A stretch of DNA of 64,000 nucleotides from Motilimonas sp. E26. GTDB taxonomy: Bacteria; Pseudomonadota; Gammaproteobacteria; Enterobacterales; CBDFNC01. A program made the position numbers and the translations under genes. This document shows positions 34,015-41,913 of the stretch, one piece after another. Position 1 is the first letter of the stretch, and every line of letters starts with the position of its first letter. The notes under the pieces are model-generated. The model was not told the origin of the DNA. It worked only from the letters and a program-made list of their open reading frames with translations, and searched no databases. The DNA is taken from assembly GCF_021278025.1 (NCBI RefSeq), contig NZ_JAIBHJ010000018.1:26126-90125 (forward strand), in the 5' to 3' direction.

Positions 34015-35358
34015 TTATTTTCTTGCACTTGGGCGCGCAACCTGAGGCTGTTCAACCTGATAATCAAAACCGCCTAACAGGGCAGCAAGATTGCTTTGGG
34101 TGATATTCAAGTCGGTGACTAATCGCGATTGTTCAAGGGATAGGGCGAGCTCAGCTCTGACCGCGCCGATGACGTCATTAAATTGCGCGGTGTTATTTTC
34201 ATAACCGCGCTCAACCGCTTTCGTGGTGGCCTTGGCTTGTTTGAGCAAGGTGTTTTGATAGAGAGCAATGCGCTCATTGAGATTATGTTTGTCTACCAAC
34301 AAAGCATTCACTTGGGCATTCATTTGCCGCAGCAGTTGATCGCGCTGCGCCTTGGCCGCGCCCAATTGGTATTGCGCCGCGGCGTGATTGCGGTCTTGCC
34401 GGTTGCCAGTGAATAAAGGTACATCGACCGTTAAATAAGCGCTGATTAAATCGGAGGCCGGTTTACCGCCCATGCCGTTGGCTTGGCGATTGGCATACAT
34501 CACTTCAATACCAAACTCAGGTTTGTAGGCCTCGTTGGCGATAGCCACTTGGGTTTGATTACCTGCAATACTGGCTTTGGTTATGGCAATCATAGGGTGT
34601 TTTTCTAACAGCGAGTAATGTTCGTTATTGTGCTGATTACGTGACAATAACTCGTCAAGTTTAGGCCATTCTAGCTGGTTTGAAGTGGCCAGTGGACGGC
34701 CGTCTTTAAGCCAATCTGCACCTAACCATTCAGAGAGCTGTGACATAATACGGCGCTGCATTTGTTGGTTAGCTTGTAGCTTTTCATCAAGTTGGCTGAC
34801 TTGCAGTTGTGCTTGCAGTAAATCTTGCGTTTCACCTTTGCCAATAGCGTAGTTGGTATCAATAAAGCGCACCATTTCTACCATTAAGCTACGATTTTGC
34901 AGCAAAATTTGTTCAGCTTGCTGTTGATAACCTAGCTCTAGCCAAAGCTTGGTCATGGTATTGGCGATTTCTAATTCGCGTACACCCAGTTGCAGTTCAA
35001 TGCTATCTGCTTGTTGATTCATCTTTTGTTGTTGTAGCGCGAGTGTATCGCCACGGCTAAATTGCTGCATAAAGCCAATGGCTATATTGGTCATCGGGTC
35101 GTCATCGAAACCTAAGGTATCAAGGGGTAGGCCGCCTACACCGATTTTTACTTTAGGGTCCATTAAGGTGGCACTGGCCATGCCAGTTTCGCGTATGGCT
35201 AGCGATTGGCTAAGTAATTGCTCACGGCTAAGATCACGTTCAAGCGCATATTCAATCAGTTGCTTTAGGCTAATTTGTGTTTCGCTCGCCCAAACAGGGA
35301 CGAAAAATACAGGGCTAGCAACGAATGCTAACGCTAACATCGTAAGTTTAATATTCAC
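34015..35358 (-). CDS. cusC: Outer-membrane efflux protein CusC (TolC family)
   Basis: A 447-residue outer-membrane factor forming the exit duct of the Cus pump. The signal peptide ends near VWASET; there is no lipobox cysteine, unlike E. coli CusC. Two internal TolC-like repeats of long amphipathic helices cover about 40-430, rich in glutamine and leucine. The GTG at 35358 is preferred because GGA lies seven bases upstream; a TTG at 35370 would sit on that SD. It follows the 148-residue protein by 115 bp and precedes cusB by 15 bp. Confidence 0.87.
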   Translation of the reverse strand: MNIKLTMLALAFVASPVFFVPVWASETQISLKQLIEYALERDLSREQLLSQSLAIRETGMASATLMDPKVKIGVGGLPLDTLGFDDDPMTNIAIGFMQQFSRGDTLALQQQKMNQQADSIELQLGVRELEIANTMTKLWLELGYQQQAEQILLQNRSLMVEMVRFIDTNYAIGKGETQDLLQAQLQVSQLDEKLQANQQMQRRIMSQLSEWLGADWLKDGRPLATSNQLEWPKLDELLSRNQHNNEHYSLLEKHPMIAITKASIAGNQTQVAIANEAYKPEFGIEVMYANRQANGMGGKPASDLISAYLTVDVPLFTGNRQDRNHAAAQYQLGAAKAQRDQLLRQMNAQVNALLVDKHNLNERIALYQNTLLKQAKATTKAVERGYENNTAQFNDVIGAVRAELALSLEQSRLVTDLNITQSNLAALLGGFDYQVEQPQVARPSARK

Positions 35359-35473
35359 GATAAATTCCAATATTTAGTAAAAAATAGGATAAGAAAAGGC
35401 TAAGGCCTTAACAGAAACAGACTTTTTTACTTCGACATATCCGCACCGTAGGGGGGCTCAATATGCGTTGGAA

Positions 35474-35920
35474 TTAGCTAATAGGGGGGCGATATAAAGA
35501 GGATGCACGAACGATAACTTGACCAGCGCTCTCAATGGCAACTTGGGTGCGATGAGGCTGGCGTACAATAAGCTGTTCGCTGGGGGTTAAGGGAAGCGCT
35601 AAACTAATACATACCGCAGGACAACAATCATTAGCGGCCATTTTACTGCAATGGTCGGCACTGCTAGTTGTCGTTGTAAGGGGAGCTGAGTTAGGCGAGC
35701 TCATCATTTGTTCATTACAATGAGGAACCTTAGTCTTGGACATTTGCTCATGCCCCATGTCCACATCACCTGCTAAAGGCTGATGTACCATAACCGTATT
35801 ATTGATTAAGCTAGTCATTTGCATATTCATCATTGCGGAACTGGAGGCACTGCCTGACATCACCAAGGCGGCGAGTGTGAGTAAGTTAATCCAAATTTTG
35901 TGAAAGCTGCTAAGCCGCAT
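35474..35920 (-). CDS. Met/His/Cys-rich exported protein heading the copper operon
   Basis: No named family is recognised with confidence. The 148-residue protein has a signal peptide (about 1-29) and then a short region crowded with possible copper ligands: MMNMQM, DMGHEQM, CNEQMM, DHCSKM and DCCPAVC. The C-terminal 40 residues are ordinary, with TQVAIESAG, and end with LYRPPIS. It is the first gene after the metal-type promoter, so a periplasmic copper-binding or sensing role is likely by context. The ATG at 35920 has GGGGA seven bases upstream; a GTG directly before it (35923) is possible. Confidence 0.72.
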   Translation of the reverse strand: MRLSSFHKIWINLLTLAALVMSGSASSSAMMNMQMTSLINNTVMVHQPLAGDVDMGHEQMSKTKVPHCNEQMMSSPNSAPLTTTTSSADHCSKMAANDCCPAVCISLALPLTPSEQLIVRQPHRTQVAIESAGQVIVRASSLYRPPIS

Positions 35921-35949
35921 CACAATATCCCCAATAATTATACGCTTTG

Positions 35950-35980
35950 ATTATAACCACTTTTTATAAGCAAAAGTCAA
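35950..35980 (-). promoter_or_regulatory. MerR/CueR-type promoter of the copper operon
   Basis: On the minus strand TTGACT (35980-35975) and a perfect TATAAT (35955-35950) are separated by 19 bp, longer than the usual 17. The spacer region contains a dyad, ACTTTT-N7-AAAAGT, overlapping the -35 end. This is the layout of CueR, ZntR and MerR promoters, in which the activator untwists an over-long spacer. The half-sites differ from E. coli CueR (ACCTTCC). The gene start lies about 30 bp downstream. The regulator gene itself is not in the window. Confidence 0.72.
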
Positions 35981-36023
35981 TTATAAGGTTAAGCTTTGAG
36001 TTATTGATATAAAATAGTTTTTC

Positions 36024-38963
36024 TTATTTTAATTTAACCGAACTTGGTTGTTGCGCGAGATTCTGAGTAAATAACCAAGCCACAAAATCATCTTCAGACA
36101 TAGGTTTAGCGTAGTAGTAGCCCTGGTAAATATGACAGCCTAATGCGGCCAACCGGTTTGATTGCGCTAGCGTTTCCACACCTTCGGCGATCACGCTAAG
36201 ATGCATACTCCTGCCAATTGAAATGATCGATTCTGTAATAGGGGAATAATCGCTCGTGGCGAGCTCGTCGATAAAGGTTTTATCTATCTTGAGTAAATCG
36301 AGCGGCAGATCTCGCAAGTAGGCCATTGACGAGTAGCCTGTGCCAAAATCATCTAAGGCTATTTCTATGCCGAACTTACGCATTTGAGAGAGTTTTTGGA
36401 TAGTATCAGGTATGTCTATCAGTAAGCCCGTTTCTGTTACTTCTAGCATGATAGAGCTTGGTTTAATGCCTTTATTTTTTACTGCATGGATAATGTCGTC
36501 AGCGAATGCGGGTAAGGCAAATTGCCAAGCTGATACGTTAACGGAAAGGTGTCCTTTAAAGGGAATAGAGTTTTCTTGCCATTGCTCTATGCGATGCAAA
36601 GATTGGTTAAACACCCATTCGCCAATGCTGTGGATCAACCCAGTTTCCTCAGCTAAAGGAATAAATTTAGCGGGTGAGACAAAGCCAAAAGTGGGTGAAA
36701 ACCAGCGTAGTAAGACCTCCGCACCAAACTGTGAGCCATCTTGCCTAACTTGAGGTTGGAAAAATAATGACAGCTCTTCGTTAGTAATAGCGTTTTTCAA
36801 TGCTTGTTGCATTTTCATGCGCTCTTGCGCCACTTTTTCTAAGTTATGCTCGTATACCTGATAGCGTCCTCGGCCATTGCTTTTTGCTTTATATAAAGCC
36901 AGTTCGGCATGGCGTATGACATCGAGTGCAGTTTCATCGGTCTTAGGAAATAGACAAATACCAAAACTCGCTCCTATGTCTATTTTATGTTCGCCTATTT
37001 GCAACGGTTGATTGATTATTTTTTGCAGTTTATCGAGTGACACTTTGATCTGGCTGCCATATAAGCACAGGTGACGACTGATTAAGGCAAACTCATCGCC
37101 GCCTTGACGAGCAATGAAAAATTCATCAGAACAGTGCTCTGCTAGGCGTTTACCTATGTGGCGCAAGATGTCATCGCCAATATCATGGCCTAACACGTCG
37201 TTAATGGTTTTAAAGTGGTCTAGATCCATCACGATGAGCATGGCTTGCTCTTGGCTAGATTGTAGTTTGGCAATCTGCCCGTTCAAGTGTTCAAGTAGCA
37301 GGGCTCGGTTAGGCAAATGGGTGAGGTAATCCTCAAACGCCATTTTCCTAATATCGGCTTGTGCTTGGCTGCGTTGCATTTCGGCGCCTGCTCGCGATGA
37401 AAAAATATCCAAAATATCACGAAGTTGCATATCGTCGGGCATTTTTTCGTCATGCATTAATACAATCAGCCCTTTTGCTATGCCGTGTTCGTCCTTGATC
37501 TTGGTGCAAATATAGCTCTCAATTGCTCTTTCTTTAATTAGCGCATCATTTGGGAACAGTGTTTGGACTTGATCTGGGAAGCTGCATACATCGCATTGAG
37601 ATAAATGGGTACAGGGTGAATGAGTGAGTTCATAATTAAAATTACTGACTACCTTGTCATTTTCTACTACAGAGCAAGTTCTAATGATATTTTTGTTTTG
37701 TTCTGAGAGAAAGCCGATAAAGCCATACTTGGCATTAAATAACTTGGCTAGGTTGGCGATCAGATCATGATAAAAGTCGTCACCTTGTGCGGAAGCAACG
37801 CCTCGAGCTATATGGCGAATTGCTTGTTGTTGTTGCTCTTGAGCGGTGACATCAGAGCAGGAGACGATGATTTTTTTCGCCTGATTATATTCACGAGTGA
37901 TAAAAATTTTAAATGTTAAAATAGACTGCTTACGGTGCTCCGCAAAATAAGGTGTGCTGTATTCGTTAAGACTAACAGGAGGCAGGTGGATATTTTCTTT
38001 GTGGCTAATATCGGTAATTTCACCACGTTTTTTTGGGTAAAGCAGGCATAAAAAATCTAAAAAATTAACCCGCTCTACAGCTAGCTGACGGTGCCAGAAG
38101 TTATCACAAGCTTGATTACATTCAACGACGAAACCGTTTAAATCTAAAATCAATAAAGCAGAAGGAGATTGGTCGACGACTTGAGCCATCATATTGAGAC
38201 TTTTTTGTGCAATTAAACGTTGACGACGCTCTGCGGTAAGCTTAACGGTTTGCGCGACAATGCGCTGGTTGGTTCTTCTGAAGTCAAGAGCAAGACTAAA
38301 GCTCATTAGCATCACTAAAATTACAAAGGCAAAGCCGACGGTGTAGAATATTTTTATCAAGCCCGCGTCGATCATGATGCCTATGATGGCAGAGCTTAGT
38401 TGAGCCAAAATATAAAGACTAAAGAAGATGGCAATTCGGGGTTCATTTTTTTTAAACAGTCTCCAGCTACGGTAAGCAACCCAGAGCAACAAAGCTTGGT
38501 AGAGGCCGTGCATTAGCTTACCCCAAGGTGAAATTTCGCCTCTTATCAAATTAATACTTTGCTGCCAAGGTAACACTATGTTGACGCGCTCAACTACCTG
38601 TTCAAACCTTATTGTGAGTGGCTGTTCATAGTTAATAAACATCATAAACAAACAAACTAACGTGATGATATTAAAAAATATTTTGTAGTTTTTTTGCTGC
38701 GTATAAATTGCAATAAAGATAAAGAATGAGGGCGTAAGAGCAAGCACAGAAAATACCTGCCAGCGTAATAGCTCAATGGCAGCGTAAGTGTCAGCTGCAA
38801 TAAGATACTGAACCGAAAATACTTGATAGCTTGCTATGCATAAACATACCCAAGCAAAGTGAAGGAATAGCTTTTCTTTTTGCTTTAATAAGGCAACGAA
38901 GCCGCTAAAGCTGGCGGCAAAAATACAAATTCCTGCGGAAACATAATACAGAGCTTCTAACAA
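36024..38963 (-). CDS. Membrane GGDEF-EAL protein with PAS and GAF domains, probable c-di-GMP phosphodiesterase
   Basis: About 979 residues. The N-terminal 240 residues contain seven likely membrane helices forming a sensor module. A PAS domain (about 265-380), a GAF domain (about 385-530, rich in cysteine around CTHLSQCDVC), a GGDEF domain and an EAL domain follow. GGDEF is intact near 622 (ARQGGDEFA) but has no RxxD inhibitory site. The EAL signature reads EVLLRW near 748 with catalytic glutamate kept, and DDFGTGYSS near 870 is intact, so c-di-GMP hydrolysis is the likely main activity. A TTG at 38963 has AGGAG five bases upstream; a GTG at 38969 overlaps that SD. Confidence 0.87.
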   Translation of the reverse strand: MLEALYYVSAGICIFAASFSGFVALLKQKEKLFLHFAWVCLCIASYQVFSVQYLIAADTYAAIELLRWQVFSVLALTPSFFIFIAIYTQQKNYKIFFNIITLVCLFMMFINYEQPLTIRFEQVVERVNIVLPWQQSINLIRGEISPWGKLMHGLYQALLLWVAYRSWRLFKKNEPRIAIFFSLYILAQLSSAIIGIMIDAGLIKIFYTVGFAFVILVMLMSFSLALDFRRTNQRIVAQTVKLTAERRQRLIAQKSLNMMAQVVDQSPSALLILDLNGFVVECNQACDNFWHRQLAVERVNFLDFLCLLYPKKRGEITDISHKENIHLPPVSLNEYSTPYFAEHRKQSILTFKIFITREYNQAKKIIVSCSDVTAQEQQQQAIRHIARGVASAQGDDFYHDLIANLAKLFNAKYGFIGFLSEQNKNIIRTCSVVENDKVVSNFNYELTHSPCTHLSQCDVCSFPDQVQTLFPNDALIKERAIESYICTKIKDEHGIAKGLIVLMHDEKMPDDMQLRDILDIFSSRAGAEMQRSQAQADIRKMAFEDYLTHLPNRALLLEHLNGQIAKLQSSQEQAMLIVMDLDHFKTINDVLGHDIGDDILRHIGKRLAEHCSDEFFIARQGGDEFALISRHLCLYGSQIKVSLDKLQKIINQPLQIGEHKIDIGASFGICLFPKTDETALDVIRHAELALYKAKSNGRGRYQVYEHNLEKVAQERMKMQQALKNAITNEELSLFFQPQVRQDGSQFGAEVLLRWFSPTFGFVSPAKFIPLAEETGLIHSIGEWVFNQSLHRIEQWQENSIPFKGHLSVNVSAWQFALPAFADDIIHAVKNKGIKPSSIMLEVTETGLLIDIPDTIQKLSQMRKFGIEIALDDFGTGYSSMAYLRDLPLDLLKIDKTFIDELATSDYSPITESIISIGRSMHLSVIAEGVETLAQSNRLAALGCHIYQGYYYAKPMSEDDFVAWLFTQNLAQQPSSVKLK

Positions 38964-39121
38964 GAGCACTCCTAAATTCTAAGTTAGTATACTTTTGGCT
39001 TTCAGAAGTTAGTTTAGTCAAAAACAAATCATGTTGAGTTAAATGTTTATTTCGAGGTTAATTTTGCAAATACAATGACTCTAGGCATAATGCTGTCGAG
39101 ATAGTCTAAGGAAGTACAGCG

Positions 39122-40231
39122 TTGGAACTTTTACACCTGCATTTTTTCGATAAACCATTACGTTTGGAGGGCTCTACCTCTGGTGAACAGAAGCTATTTT
39201 GGAATGAAGTATTAGTTTCTCAATCTCCAGCGATAGACGGTTCAAAGCGTCAATTCATTCATACTTTTCAATTGCAAAAAGCCGCTACAGACGAGGCAGA
39301 GTCGAGCTCGATAGATGCTATTGAGGTCAAATTAGAGATCGACTTAACTTGGCAGCCTTTTAGGTTAGTATATTGCCTAAGCCATAATGACGTGATTGAC
39401 GCACAAGGCGAGCGCACTGAGCGCGATATCGAGCGTCAGCAAGTAAGCCAACCCATAGTGGTAGAGAGAAAGTGGAGCACGCTAGGGCTTATGTCCTTGG
39501 GCTTTAAGCTGTTTAAGAGTGCAAAGCTGATTAAGGTTGCGTTAGCTGGAGCCAGTTTAGCCGCTTACTCTTGGCTGTTTTCGCTGCAGTTTGCACTTGC
39601 GTTATTGGCTTGCTTAGTTTTTCATGAGTATGGCCATATTCGGGCCATGAAATATTTTGGTATGAAAACCAAAGGTATATACCTAATTCCGTTTTTAGGT
39701 GGGTTAGCGCTCAGTGATGAAAAAATTAATACCCGCTGGCAAGATGTGGTGATCTCCATCATGGGGCCATTTTTTGGCTTGATCATGTCTATTGCCTGCT
39801 TAGTTGCTTATTGGGTCACGGGAAATATCTTTTTTGCTGGCTTAGCGGCGTTTAATTCTTTATTGAATTTATTTAATTTGTTGCCTGTCTTACCCCTTGA
39901 TGGTGGCCATATATTGAAAAGTATCAGCTTTTCGATGAACACTAAAGTTGGCCTGATTGCTTGTTTAGCGGGGGCGGGGTTAGGCGTTTGGGTAAGCTAC
40001 TCTTTTGGTCTCGCGTTACTCGGCTTTTTGTTGCTGATTGGCTCAATAGAGATTTTGCTCGAATGGCGGATGCGTCATCAAAGTCATTTATTGCCCCTGA
40101 ATCGCTATGCGCAAACCGTGTCGCTGGTTTGGTATGTGGCAACAGTTGCCGCCTTTGTTAGCATTATTTGGCATCTAGCGGGCACAGGTGATGCAATGTT
40201 GGGCTTGCCATTACAAATATTAAGTAGCTAA
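39122..40231 (+). CDS. Site-2 protease family (M50) membrane metalloprotease
   Basis: A 369-residue membrane protein. Residues 1-130 form a soluble, beta-rich N-terminal domain that I do not recognise. Several membrane helices follow. The zinc-binding motif HEYGH lies at about 168-172 and the third ligand in LPLDGGHIL near 260, as in site-2 intramembrane proteases and their relatives. No PDZ domain is seen, so it is not a standard RseP. Substrate unknown. The start is a TTG with AAGGAAG about nine bases upstream. It is divergent from the GGDEF-EAL gene. Confidence 0.82.
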   Translation: MELLHLHFFDKPLRLEGSTSGEQKLFWNEVLVSQSPAIDGSKRQFIHTFQLQKAATDEAESSSIDAIEVKLEIDLTWQPFRLVYCLSHNDVIDAQGERTERDIERQQVSQPIVVERKWSTLGLMSLGFKLFKSAKLIKVALAGASLAAYSWLFSLQFALALLACLVFHEYGHIRAMKYFGMKTKGIYLIPFLGGLALSDEKINTRWQDVVISIMGPFFGLIMSIACLVAYWVTGNIFFAGLAAFNSLLNLFNLLPVLPLDGGHILKSISFSMNTKVGLIACLAGAGLGVWVSYSFGLALLGFLLLIGSIEILLEWRMRHQSHLLPLNRYAQTVSLVWYVATVAAFVSIIWHLAGTGDAMLGLPLQILSS

Positions 40232-40310
40232 ACAAAGCCGCTTTATATCTACTTTAATACTAAGGTCGCTGTTGCTGGTGGCCCCATTACTTTTACAATT
40301 GGAAACTACC

Positions 40311-40847
40311 ATGGCCATTGGCGCTACAATTATTAAAGCAAGATTACAACTTGCTAATATGGATACTCACCTTTACCAAGACTTTAATCTAACCTTGGCG
40401 CAGCACCCTTCAGAAAACGAACAACGATTGATGGTGCGTTTATTGGCATTTGCGTTAAATGCCAGTGATGAACTGATGTTTACTAAAGGCCTTTCATCTG
40501 ACGATGAGCCTGAGCTGTGGGCTAAATCCATGACCGATGAAATAGATCTTTGGGTTGAGCTGGGCACACCGGAAGAGAAACGTTTGAAAAAAGCCTGCTC
40601 ACGAGCTAAAAAAGTCGTGTTATATACTTATGGTGGCGGCACTGCAGATGTTTGGTGGAAGCAAAACCAAAAGCAAGCCAGCAAGTTGAGTAAGCTAACG
40701 GTGGTTAATTTACCATTGGAACAAACTCAAGAGTTGGCCGCTATGTGCCAAAAAAGTATGGATATTCAGGTTTCAATTCAAGATGGCGAAGTATTAGTCA
40801 GCTCTGAGCAAGGCAGTGTTGCGGTGACGCCGATTATCTTGCAATAG
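40311..40847 (+). CDS. yaeQ: YaeQ family protein
   Basis: A 178-residue YaeQ protein, a PD-(D/E)xK nuclease-like fold of unsettled function; E. coli YaeQ was once reported to suppress a hemolysin-transcription defect. Family blocks: the opening MAIGATIIKARLQLANMD, the HPSENEQRLMVRLLAFAL stretch, and EPELWAKSMTDEIDLWVELG, where the acidic residues of the nuclease-like site lie. The ATG at 40311 has GGAAA seven bases upstream. It is followed 22 bp later by an oxidoreductase gene, so the two are likely co-transcribed. Confidence 0.92.
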   Translation: MAIGATIIKARLQLANMDTHLYQDFNLTLAQHPSENEQRLMVRLLAFALNASDELMFTKGLSSDDEPELWAKSMTDEIDLWVELGTPEEKRLKKACSRAKKVVLYTYGGGTADVWWKQNQKQASKLSKLTVVNLPLEQTQELAAMCQKSMDIQVSIQDGEVLVSSEQGSVAVTPIILQ

Positions 40848-40869
40848 CCACAGCAAAGGAAACTAAGTC

Positions 40870-41853
40870 ATGATTAAATTAGCGATCGTAGGTACAAACT
40901 GGATCTCCCGTCAGTTTGCAGAGGCCGCGCTACAGAGCCAGCAATTTACAATTAGCGCAGTCTACTCGCGCGATATTGCCCGTGCTCAAGACTTTGCCCA
41001 AGGTTTGGCATGTTCGCATTATTTTGATGATTTAAATGCGTTAGCAAATAGTGATGAGGTGGCCGCTGTTTATATAGCGAGCCCTAATTCGTTGCATTAC
41101 GAGCAAGCTTTATTGCTGTTAAATCAGGGCAAGCATGTTATTTGTGAAAAGCCGATGGCGGCTAATCCGATACAAGTAGCGACGCTATTGGCTGCAGCAA
41201 AAGAGCATAACGTGGTGCTGTTTGAAGCCTTTATGACCCAGCATAGGCCGAATTTTTTTCAACTAAAGCAGCACATTGAGAAAATTGCCCCCCTGCGTCA
41301 AGTGCTACTCAGTTATTGTCAGTATTCATCGCGTTATCCTGCTTACTTAGCGGGGGATAATCCCAATACATTTAACCCCAATTTTGCCAATGGCTCTATT
41401 GTGGACATTGGCTATTACTGTGTTGCCACTGCTGTTGCGCTATTTGGTGCGCCGCGTCAGGTGTTGGCAAGTGCTTACTTGCTTCCTTCTGGGGTGGATG
41501 GCCAAGGCTGTGTCATTTTACAATATCCTGAGTTTGAAGTGATACTGCGCCATTCAAAGATCAGCGATTCTAAATTGGAAAGTGAGCTTCAAGGAGAGGG
41601 CGGTAGATTATTAATCAGCCACCCAGTGTCACTGTGCCAACAGGTGCAATGGGTCGATCAAGATGGCGCCGTGACTGATATTTCTTTAGTGCAGGCAGAC
41701 AATCCAATGCTAGAAGAAGCATTGGCTTTTGCGCAGCAAGTTAAATTGGGTGCGATGGATCCTGTTATGTGTCAGCGCTCGCAGCAGGTTGCTGATATTT
41801 TGTATGAAGTGCGCCGTCAAACGGGGGTCGTGTTTCCAACAGATGAGGATTAA
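40870..41853 (+). CDS. Gfo/Idh/MocA family oxidoreductase
   Basis: A cytoplasmic NAD(P)-dependent dehydrogenase of 327 residues. The N-terminal Rossmann domain begins IKLAIVGTNWISRQF, with an atypical GTNWIS in place of the common GxGxxG. The family's catalytic EKP motif is intact (VICEKPMAANP near 92-102). The C-terminal domain has the VDIGYY motif near 172. The lineage resembles trans-1,2-dihydrobenzenediol dehydrogenase-like and virulence-factor-like Gfo/Idh proteins; substrate unknown. It follows yaeQ closely and ends before a long hairpin. Confidence 0.85.
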   Translation: MIKLAIVGTNWISRQFAEAALQSQQFTISAVYSRDIARAQDFAQGLACSHYFDDLNALANSDEVAAVYIASPNSLHYEQALLLLNQGKHVICEKPMAANPIQVATLLAAAKEHNVVLFEAFMTQHRPNFFQLKQHIEKIAPLRQVLLSYCQYSSRYPAYLAGDNPNTFNPNFANGSIVDIGYYCVATAVALFGAPRQVLASAYLLPSGVDGQGCVILQYPEFEVILRHSKISDSKLESELQGEGGRLLISHPVSLCQQVQWVDQDGAVTDISLVQADNPMLEEALAFAQQVKLGAMDPVMCQRSQQVADILYEVRRQTGVVFPTDED

Positions 41854-41862
41854 CCTTAGTTA

Positions 41863-41910
41863 GGTCTTAGCCATTTCATACAGTTCGATACTGTGAGTAT
41901 GGTTAAGACC
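41863..41910. terminator. Long imperfect hairpin between convergent genes
   Basis: A 12-base outer stem (GGTCTTAGCCAT / ATGGTTAAGACC, one internal mismatch) continues into a second stem (ACAG / CTGT) around a 7-base loop. The whole 48-base element fills the space between two convergent stops. There is no real U-tract on the plus strand (GGCTTAAAAAA), so it may be a bidirectional transcription barrier or an mRNA 3'-end stabiliser. Confidence 0.5.
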
Positions 41911-41913
41911 GGC

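Noticed and set aside
27997..35980. Copper operon as a recent mobile island
   Set aside because: The region looks richer in G+C than its surroundings, but no integrase, transposase, tRNA edge or flanking direct repeat was seen. Composition would have to be computed.
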